Positions 9,661 through 20,100 of a stretch of 32,434 nucleotides of DNA are shown here, piece after piece. This stretch comes from Ascoidea rubescens DSM 1968 (Eukaryota; Ascomycota; Saccharomycetes; Ascoideales; Ascoideaceae), in contig NW_017962921.1 in NCBI RefSeq assembly GCF_001661345.1, forward strand, positions 558,410 through 590,843, in the 5' to 3' direction. Each line of letters starts with the position of its first letter. The stretch's first letter is position 1. The notes under the pieces are model-generated. The model was not told where the DNA came from. It ran no database searches and was given only the letters and a program-made list of their open reading frames with translations. The translations under genes and the position numbers were made by a program.

Positions 9661-10658
9661 GTGGGGGAGAAACAAGAGTTCTGCAGCACTCCGCCGCTTA
9701 GCGCATTCAGATAATAACAGGCTGGAATCTAAGTTCGAGTCTATGTGAACATCCCAGCAGCAGAATCAGAGCAGAATAAGCACGCTCCTCCCAACACAAT
9801 CTTAATGTCCCCATCCACTCCACAAAATCCTCGAGAAAGAATCCCTCAGACAGCACGTGAGCTCACTCCGAGCTGATCCCAGCCGGGAAATCTGCGCACA
9901 GCACTGCACGTATAATCACGCTTGAGCGCATCTGCACACATACAGCCTGGTTTTGTATCAGCTGTGAGAGCATTTGCACCTTTTCGGCGCTGCTGATTGG
10001 CTGCTCGCCGGGGCCTGGGTTTGAGTCTCAACTAGAGCGCTGTATTGCTCGTGCAAGCAGTGGCCATTAGATCACTGGGTCAATCCCTCCGGTTTCTGGG
10101 TCTTTTTTCCTCCATATTCCATTTCTTGCTGCGTTTTCCATTTAATCTGTGACGCGTCCCCTCTGCAAGAAGAAACGTGTTGCTTTTTGGATCTTTACTC
10201 ACTGATGGTTTTCCACTTTTTGCTCATCTTCAAATCAGAAATATCAGAATCACCATTTAATTCTACTTTTTCTTCTCACCTATCAACTGTATAAATACAA
10301 TTTAAATTCTCCCCAGATTCAATACTTTTTTTTTCTTTTCCTCTAACAACAATTTTTATTTAATCTTCTTGATTATTATATTATATTGTAGTCTTTTTGT
10401 CTCTTCTTGAATCTCACTGTCATTCTCCCCCGGATTTTCTTAACGAGACTTATAATATATTTACAATAATCAATTCTATTCCTATTCCTATTCCTACTGC
10501 CATTCTTATTTTATTTTCTTTATCTATAACTATTCCCTGTTAATTTTCCATATTCTATTCTATTTCATTCTATTTTATTCTACTCTTGTATAATCAGCAA
10601 ATCAATATCAAACAATCTACTTACATCAATTCAACCTACATAATTATCTTATCTCAAA
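9661..10658 (+). promoter_or_regulatory. Pyruvate carboxylase promoter with GC-rich island and pyrimidine-rich leader
   Basis: Bases 9661-10160 are a GC-rich island carrying a CCAAT-type box (TGATTGGCTGCT, 9994-10005), an E-box CACGTG (9854-9859) and an MCB-like ACGCGT (10152-10157). From about 10,200 the + strand turns pyrimidine-rich and A/T-rich, with CCTATT repeats near 10466-10490, typical of a yeast 5' leader. No TATA box stands out clearly. Assignment to PYC is by position. Confidence 0.6.
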
Positions 10659-13600
10659 ATGCAAACTCATCAAATTGACTCATCTTATGCTGTTCCTCCT
10701 CCAAAGAACCTTGGAAATATTAGAGATAATATGACCATCTTGGGTTCGATGAACAAGATCTTGGTCGCCAATAGAGGTGAAATCCCAATCAGAATCTTCA
10801 GAACTGCTCACGAATTGTCCATGCAAACTGTTGCCATCTTCTCTCATGAAGATCGTCTTTCCATGCACAGATTGAAAGCTGATGAAGCCTATGTTATCGG
10901 TGAAAAGGGTGAATTCTCTCCTGTTCAAGCTTATTTACAAATTGACGAAATCATTAAAATTGCTAAGGAGCACAACGTTTCCATGATCCATCCAGGTTAC
11001 GGTTTCCTCTCTGAAAACTCGGAATTTGCTGATAAAGTTGAAAAAAATGGCATTGCTTGGGTTGGTCCTCCAGCTAGTGTTATCGATTCTGTTGGTGACA
11101 AAGTCTCTGCAAGAATCTTAGCTTCCAAATGTAACGTTCCAACTGTTCCAGGTACCCCAGGTCCAATTGAAAACGTTGAAGACGCTCAAGACTTTGTCAA
11201 CAAACATGGCTATCCAGTCATCATCAAAGCCGCCTTCGGTGGTGGTGGTAGAGGTATGAGAGTCGTCAGAGAAGGTGATGACATTGCTGATGCCTTCCAA
11301 AGAGCCACCTCTGAAGCCAAAGCTGCTTTCGGTAATGGTACTTGTTTCATCGAAAGATTCTTAGACAAGCCAAAACATATCGAAGTCCAATTATTAGCCG
11401 ATTCTTATGGTAACGTTGTCCACTTATTTGAAAGAGATTGTTCAGTACAAAGAAGACATCAAAAAGTCGTTGAAATTGCCCCTGCTAAAACTTTGCCAAT
11501 TGAAGTCAGAGATGCTATCTTAACTGACGCTGTCAAATTAGCCAAAACCGCCAACTATAGAAATGCTGGTACTGCTGAATTCTTGGTCGATGAGCAAAAC
11601 AGACATTACTTTATCGAGATCAATCCAAGAATTCAAGTTGAACATACCATCTCTGAAGAAATCACTGGTGTTGATATTGTTGCTGCTCAAATTCAAATTG
11701 CTGCCGGTGCTTCTTTAGCCCAATTGGGTCTATTGCAAGACAAAATCACCACTAGAGGTTTTGCTATTCAATGTCGTATCACAACTGAAGATCCTGCTAA
11801 GGGTTTCCAACCAGACACTGGTAGAATTGAAGTCTACAGATCTGCTGGTGGTAATGGTGTCAGATTAGATGGTGGTAATGGTTTTGTTGGCGCTGTCATC
11901 TCTCCTCACTACGATTCCATGTTGGTTAAATGTTCTTGTTCCGGTTCCACTTATGAAATTGCTAGAAGAAAGATGTTGAGATCTTTAATTGAATTCAGAA
12001 TCAGAGGTGTCAAGACCAACATTCCTTTCCTTATTGCTCTTTTAACTAATGAAGTCTTTGTTAAAGGTGACTGTTGGACCACATTTATCGATGATACTCC
12101 ATCATTATTCGAAATGGTTCACTCAAACAACAGAGCTCAAAAATTATTAAACTACTTGGCCGATTTAGCTGTCAATGGTTCATCTATTGCCGGTCAAATT
12201 GGTGCTCCTAAATTAAATACTGACGTTATTATCCCAGTTCTTCACAATGAAGATGGATCCGTTGTTGATGTCACCCAGCCTTCCTCTACTGGTTGGATGA
12301 ACATTATCAACAAAGAAGGACCAGAAGCCTTTGCCAAAGCTGTTAGAAGATACGATGGATGTCTTATCATGGATACAACATGGAGAGATGCCCATCAATC
12401 ATTGTTAGCTACCAGAGTTAGAACTGCTGATATCTTGGCTATTGCTCAAACTACCTCTCACGCTTTAGAAAACGCATACTCTCTTGAATGTTGGGGTGGT
12501 GCTACCTTTGATGTTGCCATGAGATTCTTACACGAAGACCCATGGGTTAGATTAAGAGAAATGAAAAAGAAGTGTCCAAACATCCCATTCCAAATGTTAT
12601 TAAGAGGAGCCAATGGTTTAGGATATGCTTCGTTGCCAGACAACGCCATTGACCATTTCGTTTTACATGCCAAAAACAACGGTGTTGATATCTTCAGAGT
12701 GTTTGATGCTCTTAATGACATTGAACAATTAACCGTTGGTGCCAATGCAGTCAAGAAAGCTGGTGGTGTTTTAGAAGCCACTGTTTGTTATTCAGGAGAT
12801 ATGTTAGAACCAGGTAAGAAGTACAACTTGGAATACTACTTGGCATTTGTTGATGAAATTGTCAAGAGAGGTACTCATGTTCTTGGTATCAAAGATATGG
12901 CTGGTACATTGAAACCATCAGCTGCCACTCTTTTGATCAAGTCAATTAGAAACAGATACCCCGACTTACCAATCCATGTTCACACCCATGACTCCGCTGG
13001 TACTGGTGTTGCTTCCATGATTGCCTGTGCTGAAGCTGGTGCTGATGCTATTGATGTTGCCACCAACTCCATGTCTGGTATGACATCTCAGCCATCAATG
13101 TATGCTTTCTTAGCCTCAGTTGAAGGTAATATCAATACTGGTATCAACTTGAGACATGCTAGAGAGTTGGATGCTTACTGGGCACAAATGAGACTTTTAT
13201 ACTCTTGTTTTGAAGCTGATTTGAAAGGACCTGATCCAGAAGTTTATGTTCACGAAATTCCAGGAGGACAATTGACCAATTTATTATTCCAAGCTCAACA
13301 AGTTGGATTAGGAGCTCAATGGGCTGAGACCAAGAAGGCTTATAGAGAAGCCAATTTGTTGTTGGGAGACATTGTTAAAGTTACCCCAACCTCCAAGGTT
13401 GTTGGAGATTTGGCCCAATTTATGGTTTCCAACAAATTAACAGCTGATGATGTTAGAAGATTGGCCAGTTCATTAGATTTCCCAGATTCAGTTTTAGATT
13501 TCTTTGAAGGGTTGATGGGTCAACCATATGGAGGATTCCCCGAGCCATTAAGAACCGATGTGTTGAGAGGCAAGAGAAGAAAGTTGACTGTTAGACCTGG

Positions 13601-14222
13601 TTTAGAGTTAGAGCCATTTGACTTGAGAATTATTAAGAATGATTTGGTTGCAAGATTCGGTAAGAATATTTCTGAGTGTGATATCGCATCATACAATATG
13701 TTCCCAAGGGTTTATGAAGACTTTAAGAAGATGCAAGATACATATGGAGATTTGTCAGTTATACCAACCAGATATTTCTTGGCTCCACCTAAATACGAAG
13801 AAGAAGTCCATATTACCATTGAGAAGGGTAAGACCTTGATTCTTAAGATGTTAGCTATTGGTGATTTAACCGAAAAAGGTACCAGAGAAGTTTACTATGA
13901 ATTGAATGGTGAAATGAGAAAGGTTCCAGTTCTTGATAAGAAAGCAGCTGTTGAAACTGTCACCAGACCCAAAGCTGACGTTCACAATCCAAATGAAGTT
14001 GGAGCTCCAATGGCCGGTGTTGTCGTTGAAGTGAAGGTGCACAAGGGTAGTGATGTTAAGAAGGGAGATGCAGTTGCAGTGTTAAGCGCTATGAAGATGG
14101 AAATGGTTATTTCAGCTACTGCTGATGGAGATATTACTGATGTTTCAGTCAACCAAGGAGATGCAGTTGATGCTGGAGATTTATTGGTTAAGATTGGTAA
14201 AATTGGTGCTAAAGAAGAATAA
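10659..14222 (+). CDS. PYC: Pyruvate carboxylase
   Basis: This 1187-residue cytosolic biotin enzyme carboxylates pyruvate to oxaloacetate and refills the TCA cycle. S. cerevisiae Pyc1/2 are about 1180 residues. The domains are in the expected order. The biotin carboxylase (about residues 33-485) has the ATP-grasp glycine loop GGGGRGMR just after K190. The carboxyltransferase domain (about 570-840) has DTTWRDAHQS starting at D572 and metal-ligand histidines H773 and H775 in HVHTHDS. The C-terminal biotin carrier domain has AMKMEM, with the predicted biotinyl Lys at K1146. There is no mitochondrial presequence, as in other yeasts. The ATG at 10659 follows AAA and gives an N-terminus similar to known Pyc proteins. 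Glycine codons shift from mostly GGT to mostly GGA around 13.2-13.6 kb. PYC lies upstream of the oxidase gene in the same orientation. Confidence 0.98.
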   Translation: MQTHQIDSSYAVPPPKNLGNIRDNMTILGSMNKILVANRGEIPIRIFRTAHELSMQTVAIFSHEDRLSMHRLKADEAYVIGEKGEFSPVQAYLQIDEIIKIAKEHNVSMIHPGYGFLSENSEFADKVEKNGIAWVGPPASVIDSVGDKVSARILASKCNVPTVPGTPGPIENVEDAQDFVNKHGYPVIIKAAFGGGGRGMRVVREGDDIADAFQRATSEAKAAFGNGTCFIERFLDKPKHIEVQLLADSYGNVVHLFERDCSVQRRHQKVVEIAPAKTLPIEVRDAILTDAVKLAKTANYRNAGTAEFLVDEQNRHYFIEINPRIQVEHTISEEITGVDIVAAQIQIAAGASLAQLGLLQDKITTRGFAIQCRITTEDPAKGFQPDTGRIEVYRSAGGNGVRLDGGNGFVGAVISPHYDSMLVKCSCSGSTYEIARRKMLRSLIEFRIRGVKTNIPFLIALLTNEVFVKGDCWTTFIDDTPSLFEMVHSNNRAQKLLNYLADLAVNGSSIAGQIGAPKLNTDVIIPVLHNEDGSVVDVTQPSSTGWMNIINKEGPEAFAKAVRRYDGCLIMDTTWRDAHQSLLATRVRTADILAIAQTTSHALENAYSLECWGGATFDVAMRFLHEDPWVRLREMKKKCPNIPFQMLLRGANGLGYASLPDNAIDHFVLHAKNNGVDIFRVFDALNDIEQLTVGANAVKKAGGVLEATVCYSGDMLEPGKKYNLEYYLAFVDEIVKRGTHVLGIKDMAGTLKPSAATLLIKSIRNRYPDLPIHVHTHDSAGTGVASMIACAEAGADAIDVATNSMSGMTSQPSMYAFLASVEGNINTGINLRHARELDAYWAQMRLLYSCFEADLKGPDPEVYVHEIPGGQLTNLLFQAQQVGLGAQWAETKKAYREANLLLGDIVKVTPTSKVVGDLAQFMVSNKLTADDVRRLASSLDFPDSVLDFFEGLMGQPYGGFPEPLRTDVLRGKRRKLTVRPGLELEPFDLRIIKNDLVARFGKNISECDIASYNMFPRVYEDFKKMQDTYGDLSVIPTRYFLAPPKYEEEVHITIEKGKTLILKMLAIGDLTEKGTREVYYELNGEMRKVPVLDKKAAVETVTRPKADVHNPNEVGAPMAGVVVEVKVHKGSDVKKGDAVAVLSAMKMEMVISATADGDITDVSVNQGDAVDAGDLLVKIGKIGAKEE

Positions 14223-15204
14223 AAAAACAACCAATAAAAAAAAAATCAGTATAATTTAAAATATGTGGGGATAATGACAATATTCATGCTTTTTGCTCTT
14301 TATTTTTTTGTCTATAGTTTTTGTTTTAATTGATAACCTTTTTAATAAGAGAAAGAAGTTATATTTTTTTATATTTTATAGTGAGATTTAAATTTAATTT
14401 GATTTAATTTTGATATTCTGAAAAGACAGGTGGATCTGAAAAGTGAAAAATGGAAAGTAAAAAGTAAAAAGTGAAAAGTGGAAAATGAAAAATGAAAAAT
14501 CGAAGAATTTGGGAAAAAGTCAGAAAAAAAATCAGGGTGTTTAGGTTTAGAAGTTCTAAAAAAAGGTGCATTGTGTCGGCTCCTGAAGTTGATAGCTGGC
14601 CTCAAGGTGAAACAATAAGTGAGAAGGAAAGGAGCCGGGACGTAGTGGCAGCATATTTGTGTGGAAATGGCGGTGGAAACAACACTGGTGCAAATACTGG
14701 TGGAAACAGTATTGGTGGTAAATTTCACCTAAGAAAAAACACTTGTTGAAGGCTCTGTCAGACGAATGGTTCGCACACCAGCGTCAGGGCCCGCAGGTTG
14801 AACGCGTCTAAGTGCAGGCTTACGCGTTTGACAGCGTGCATAGCTCAGTGGGCGAATCAACGCGCAGCATCTCACTCAGCAGAAGGCATAGGCACGCGGG
14901 ACACGGTGCAAAGTACAGGTGATTGAGGTGCGGTAACAGACCACTGGGTGAGTTGTCGGAGCGAGTTTTTACCCACACACCAGGGCCTGGAAAGGAGCAA
15001 CAAGGCCAGGGCTGGGAGGTGGGAAACTGGAGGGAACAAAATGGTATAAATTCGTTGCAATTTCCAATTGATTCGTTGCTCCTCTTTATCTTTTCTCAGA
15101 CCATTGATTCTATTGATTCTAGCGACTCTAATTCGTTTTATTCCAGCTTAATCCTGTCTATATTCGCCTATCCTCTGTCTCCCCAGATTTTCTTCTAGTT
15201 TAAA
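14223..15204 (+). promoter_or_regulatory. PYC 3' flank and promoter of the oxidase gene
   Basis: The first 350 bp are A/T-rich 3' flank, with AAAGTGAAAAATGGAAA-like purine repeats around 14440-14500. From about 14570 to 15020 the sequence becomes GC-rich. Two ACGCGT (MluI cell-cycle box-like) hexamers occur at 14802-14807 and 14822-14827. A TATA box and a pyrimidine-rich leader follow. The frames at 14369-14749 on both strands are low-complexity and rejected as genes. Confidence 0.6.
15045..15050 (+). promoter_or_regulatory. Probable TATA box of the oxidase gene
   Basis: TATAAA lies 155 bp before the ATG and is followed by a T/C-rich leader. It is at a typical distance for a yeast promoter. 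Confidence 0.5.
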
Positions 15205-16329
15205 ATGGCTGTTTGCAATAATAAAAAAGTAATCGTTGTTGGTGCTGGTATCACTGGTTTAACTACTGCCTATGAGTTGTCCAAACAGGGCTACAAGGTT
15301 TTGATCATTGCCAAAAACTTGCCAACCGACGCCAAGTACTCCTACGACTACGCTTCAGCCTTTGCTGGTGCCCACTTCAGACCAATTCCTTCCTACTCCG
15401 ACCAAGATGTGTTTGAAATGAAATTGAACAGAGCTACTTTCAAGAAATTGAAAGAATTTGCTGCTGAATTCCCGGAATCATCCGTCAAATTTGTCAAGGG
15501 TATTGACTATCTCGAAGAACCCTCTTTAGGTTATGTCACTGGTACCAACATTGGTTACAATGCTCAAAACTTGAACGACTTCAAAATCTTATCCGAAAAT
15601 GTTATTCCATTCAACAACATCAAATACGGTGCCGAATACGAATCCTGGATTGTTAACGCTCCTCACTTGTTGAAATTTTTGTTCAACAGATTAACTGTCT
15701 TCTACAACGTCAAGTTCATCCAATTGGATGTCCTCTCGCTCAAACAAGTCTTTGAAGCCTCCAGTTGTTTTGCTGACTTTTCCGACATATTAGGTGTAAT
15801 CAACGCTACCGGCAGAGGTTTGCAATACTACGGTGGTTACGATCCTGAAGTGTTCTTTGTCAGATCTCAAACTTTGCTTGTGTCCAAGCCAAACTGTCCC
15901 AAACCACCATTAATCCCATACTACAACAAGACCCTCACCATCCAACACTCCGATGGCAAATTTGTCTACGTTTTAAAGAGACCAATTGACGGTGGTTTCA
16001 TCATCGGTGGTACCAAACAAATCAACGACTTGTGTCCATTTGAAAGAGCATCTGAAACCCAAGAATTGATCGAAAGCGCCAAACCTTACTTTAAAGAATT
16101 GTTGAGCCCAGAAGGTGAATTCAACGTCCAAAAAGTCAATGTTGGTATCAGAGCCGTTAGAAAAGGTGGTTTGAAATTATCAAAAGTCTTGATCAAAGAG
16201 CAAGGCAACAAATTCTTGATCGACGCCTACGGTGCAGGTGCTATGGCCCATGAATTGTCTTTCGGTATCGCTGAAAAGGTCGTTGAAATGGTCAATGACA
16301 AATACGAATACATTTCTGCCAAATTATAA
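15205..16329 (+). CDS. D-amino-acid oxidase-family FAD enzyme, peroxisomal
   Basis: This 374-residue protein has the DAO fold. Enzymes of this family oxidise D-amino acids to keto acids, ammonia and H2O2. The N-terminal Rossmann motif VVGAGITGL gives FAD-binding glycines G13, G15 and G18. GIRAVRKGG places R316 where DAOs have the carboxylate-binding Arg (GLRPxR). The C-terminus AKL is a canonical PTS1 peroxisomal signal; the Candida boidinii DAO also ends AKL as I recall. An oddity is that the C-terminal DAO signature, normally HNYG followed by a Gly-rich turn, reads DAYGAGAMAHE here (Y342), so substrate range may differ from classical DAO or D-aspartate oxidase. Codon choice is biased toward C-ending codons (TAC, AAC, GCC), suggesting good expression. 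It lies between PYC and HMG1 in the same direction but with separate promoters. The family assignment is secure; the exact substrate is not. Confidence 0.88.
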   Translation: MAVCNNKKVIVVGAGITGLTTAYELSKQGYKVLIIAKNLPTDAKYSYDYASAFAGAHFRPIPSYSDQDVFEMKLNRATFKKLKEFAAEFPESSVKFVKGIDYLEEPSLGYVTGTNIGYNAQNLNDFKILSENVIPFNNIKYGAEYESWIVNAPHLLKFLFNRLTVFYNVKFIQLDVLSLKQVFEASSCFADFSDILGVINATGRGLQYYGGYDPEVFFVRSQTLLVSKPNCPKPPLIPYYNKTLTIQHSDGKFVYVLKRPIDGGFIIGGTKQINDLCPFERASETQELIESAKPYFKELLSPEGEFNVQKVNVGIRAVRKGGLKLSKVLIKEQGNKFLIDAYGAGAMAHELSFGIAEKVVEMVNDKYEYISAKL

Positions 16330-16655
16330 TCAATCTCAACTCACAAAGCTTATCCAGTCAATAATAGAAACACCGGTAGTCTTTTAGGTTTTTCTTTGAT
16401 TGTTTGAGTTTATCATTAGGCATTTTTTATTTTCAAAACTACCTTTCTCTCTTTCTTTCTCTCTTTCTTTGTATTCATTTTTTGTTCTTCCACTTTCATC
16501 TAAAAATTATCTCACACGCAATGGTCTTATAGTCGAATAAACACNCCCCCCTAAGCATTATCTATCAGCCGTAGCACTGTCTTCTGACTGTCCTTTCACC
16601 ATCCACCATCTCACCATCTCTTTCATTTATCGAACCACGAATGCGTTGAGTGCGA

Positions 16656-16726
16656 TTTTCTCCGCTCGCCCATCCGTTCCTTCGCGGCCATCCTGAAATT
16701 GCTGCTTTGGGGCTGGGCGGAGAAAA
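16656..16726. repeat. 10-bp inverted repeat in HMG1 promoter
   Basis: TTTTCTCCGC at 16656-16665 and GCGGAGAAAA at 16717-16726 are exact reverse complements with a 51-bp spacer. The right arm ends 20 bp before the TCGTATA site. Confidence 0.6.
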
Positions 16727-16746
16727 ACCCTTAATGACGAAACCCA

Positions 16747-16753
16747 TCGTATA
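16747..16753 (+). promoter_or_regulatory. Upc2/Ecm22-type sterol response element TCGTATA
   Basis: TCGTATA is the 7-bp core bound by the Zn2Cys6 sterol regulators Upc2 and Ecm22 in S. cerevisiae and by Upc2 in C. albicans. It lies about 416 bp upstream of the HMG-CoA reductase ATG, an ergosterol-pathway gene. The match is exact; occupancy is inferred. Confidence 0.55.
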
Positions 16754-17168
16754 GTTTCTCCCCTGCACTCCAAAGAGTTTAAAAGAGGTGAAAAGACCTG
16801 CAGCATCTTCTCTTTCCCTCTCTTTCTTCTTTCTTCCTCCTCCTTCCTCCTTCTCCTTATATCAAAGTGTTTCTGCTGCTTTGGCCTCTCGTTGGGTAAT
16901 TGACTGCTCCATCACAACAGTTCTCTGTTTCAACGCTTTCTTCACCGACAAAGCCCAGCTCTACCCCAATCCTCCATTAGATTCACTTACAATTCCTCTC
17001 CAGAGTTAATCGCCCAATCCTTTTTATTCTTTTACCAATCATCGACTCAACATTTTCGTTTTTTTTTTCATTTTTTTTATTTCACTACTGATTTATTCTC
17101 ATACTCATACTCATACTCTATCATAATATCATAATATTACACTACCATACCCTTATCCCATTACAAAC

Positions 17169-20100
17169 ATGGCATTCCCTGGTTTTGAAACTGCTTCCGT
17201 TATTGCTGCTTATCTCTCAAAAATAAGTGCTCTAAAACCTATTCATACCCTTTTGTTTGTCGCCCTATTTTCAATCATCTCCTACTTATCTCTAGTCGAC
17301 GAATACTTCATTCATTCCTCAAATAACCATACTGCTGATGCTACAAATTCCCTCAACAATCTAAATTCCTATTTCTTGCCTTCATCCTTGAATTTTAATG
17401 ATGTTAATAATTGGATCGATATCACCCAGAGTTTCAACAGCTTAAACTCCCTTTACCAAAACTCAACTCACTTGGCCTTACTACCCTTGAGATTCAAAAC
17501 TATTTCCAATAATGATTTATCCCTTTTACCAATTTTCGATCAATCCCTAATTGACTCAATTTCTGCTAATATTTCTTCCTCTTTCTCTTCCTCTTCCTCT
17601 CATTCTGACTCATTTTTCATCGATCTCGTCCACGATTCTACCGCCCTTAACGAAAACTACCTCGTCCTAGACTACAACAACGATATCTTGGAATCTCTTA
17701 TCAATAACAATCTCTCTCTCTTAAAATCTCCTAACAACTCAACAATGTGGAAAATCTCTCACCAATACAGAATAGGCCAGTACCAACAACTACTATCCTC
17801 AAACTACAAAAAACTCCTCGCCATGATCAAAGGCGCTGAAACCTTTGACATCATTATAGTCGCAATCGTTTACCTCATAATGTATTTCACCTTTGCAAAA
17901 TTATTCTACGACATGAAAAGAAAAGCAAACTCAAAGTTTTGGTTGCCTCTAGCTGTATTATCCACAAACGTAATTGCCTTCTTATTCGCCTTATTCGTCA
18001 CAACAAAAATCATATCCCTAAAGGTATCCCTCTTATCCATATCAGAAGGTTTGCCTTTTTTAATTTCAATCGTTGGTTTTAACAACATGGTCTTGATCAC
18101 TTCTGCTGTTATCGGCACATCAAACAACCAACTACTAGATCAAGGTGTTGGAAACTTGATTTTCAAAGTCATCAAAGTTCAATCAATTCCCTTCATCAGA
18201 GACAACTTGTTGTTCATAATATCTCTAATCGGCTGCTCGCTATATGCTTCAAAACTAGAAGCTTTGAAAAACTTTTGTATTCTAAGCGCTCTATTTCTTT
18301 TTTTCAACGTCCTATTAACCTTTACCTTTTTCGCTTCAATCTTGGCTCTAAAAGTCGAAATCAATTTAATCCATCAATCAACTTCAATTAAAAACGCTCT
18401 TGAAGAAGAAGGCGTCGACTCCTTCTTAGCTGAATCTGTCGCAAATCAAACCCTAAAAGATGACTTTGTCTTTATCGACTCCCCAAATGAATCAACTATA
18501 ACCATCTTTAAACTGGTCGTTATTCTTGCCTTTGTCCTATTTCAACTCTGGTTTTTCAAGACTAATTGGATCAGCTCCTCTGCTATCGAATCAATTAAAT
18601 TAAAAGTTAACGATATCCACTTCTTATCTCTAAATATCGCAAGTCAATTCAACTTAAACTCCATTCACGAACACCACTCTGCTACCCAAAACAACAACGG
18701 TATAGTTTTAACTGTTCTCGAACCTTTAATCTACTTGCCTCAAAATAACTTTTTCTATAAAGTTGAAGACCACGTTGTCCATTTCTTGGAATTAATCTCC
18801 GGCTCAATTAGAGATAGATTCATCAGCAAATTCCTATTATTGGCCTTTTTTGTAAGCTCTTTTGTTAATATTTACCTTTTAAATGCTGCAAGATTATACA
18901 ACCTTGATAAACCAATCCAACAATACAACAGAATGATATCTGAATCGGTCCCCTCAACCCCTGGTCAATTATCAAGAAGAGCATCCTTTGCTAGTATATC
19001 ATCTCATACAACCTCCTCATCAGGCTCTTATCCATCCAGAGATGTCAGATCTTCAATTCAACCAATTATCCACGAAAAACCCATCATTTCTGAAAACGAC
19101 ATAATTGAAACAAAAAACCAAAATTTAATCAATAACAAAAGCAATGAAATCACAAAACCTCCACATACTGCTCATGATCAAACTGTTAATGGCACTTCTC
19201 GTTCTCACTCACACCCTCATTCTCATAAATCACATTCACATGAATCCGACTCCAAATATGATCATAACGCTCATGTTAAAAAATCTTATGAAGAAGCCTT
19301 GAAATATTTTGAATCTGGCAAGTTAGTAGAATTAAGTAACGATAACATTGCCGAATTGGTTTTCAAAGGCAATATACCCTTGTATTCCTTGGAAAAAAGA
19401 TTAGGTAATAATACTAGAGCTGTTATTGTTCGTAGAAAAGCAATCTCTCAATTGGCAAATGCCCCCGTATTAAAAAGTTCAAGGTTGCCATATCTTCATT
19501 ACGATTATGATCGTGTTTTCGGTGCATGTTGTGAAAACGTAATTGGCTATATGCCATTGCCTGTTGGTATTGCTGGTCCAATAGTCATTGATGGAAAACC
19601 ATATCACATTCCAATGGCAACAACTGAAGGCTGCTTGGTTGCTTCTGCTATGCGTGGTTGTAAAGCAATTAACGCTGGTGGTGGTGTTGTTACTGTTTTA
19701 ACTAGAGATGGTATGACTAGAGGTCCATGTGTTCGTTTCCCAACTCTTAAAGAAGCAGGTGGGGCTAAAATTTGGATTGATTCCGATGAAGGTCAAGAAG
19801 AATTGAAAAAACAATTCAACTCAACCTCAAGATTTGCAAGATTACAACATGTCTTTACCGCTTTAGCTGGAACTTTATTATACGTTCGTTTTAGAACAAC
19901 CACTGGAGATGCTATGGGTATGAATATGATTTCAAAAGGTACTGAACATTGTTTGAAATATCTTTCTGAATATCGTTTTCCTCGTATGGAAGTGATTGCA
20001 GTGTCTGGTAATTTCTGTACTGATAAAAAGTCTGCTGCAGTTAACTGGATCAACGGTCGTGGTAAAAGTGTTGTTGCAGAAGCTAGAATTCCTGCTGAAG

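Larger units (their letters stand above)
16330..17168 (+). promoter_or_regulatory. HMG-CoA reductase promoter region
   Basis: This gap holds the oxidase 3' flank with CTTT/CTCT repeats (16442-16470). It then has a GC-rich patch (about 16630-16770) and a long pyrimidine tract (about 16800-16860). A CCAATCA box (about 17035) and (ACTCAT)3 just before the ATG complete it. Base 16545 is N. The frame at 16788-17009 is the pyrimidine-rich leader and not a gene. Confidence 0.6.

Noticed and set aside
14841-14852. tRNA A-box-like TAGCTCAGTGGG
   Set aside because: No pairing D-stem, no B box (GGTTCRA) at the right distance and no acceptor stem can be drawn around it.
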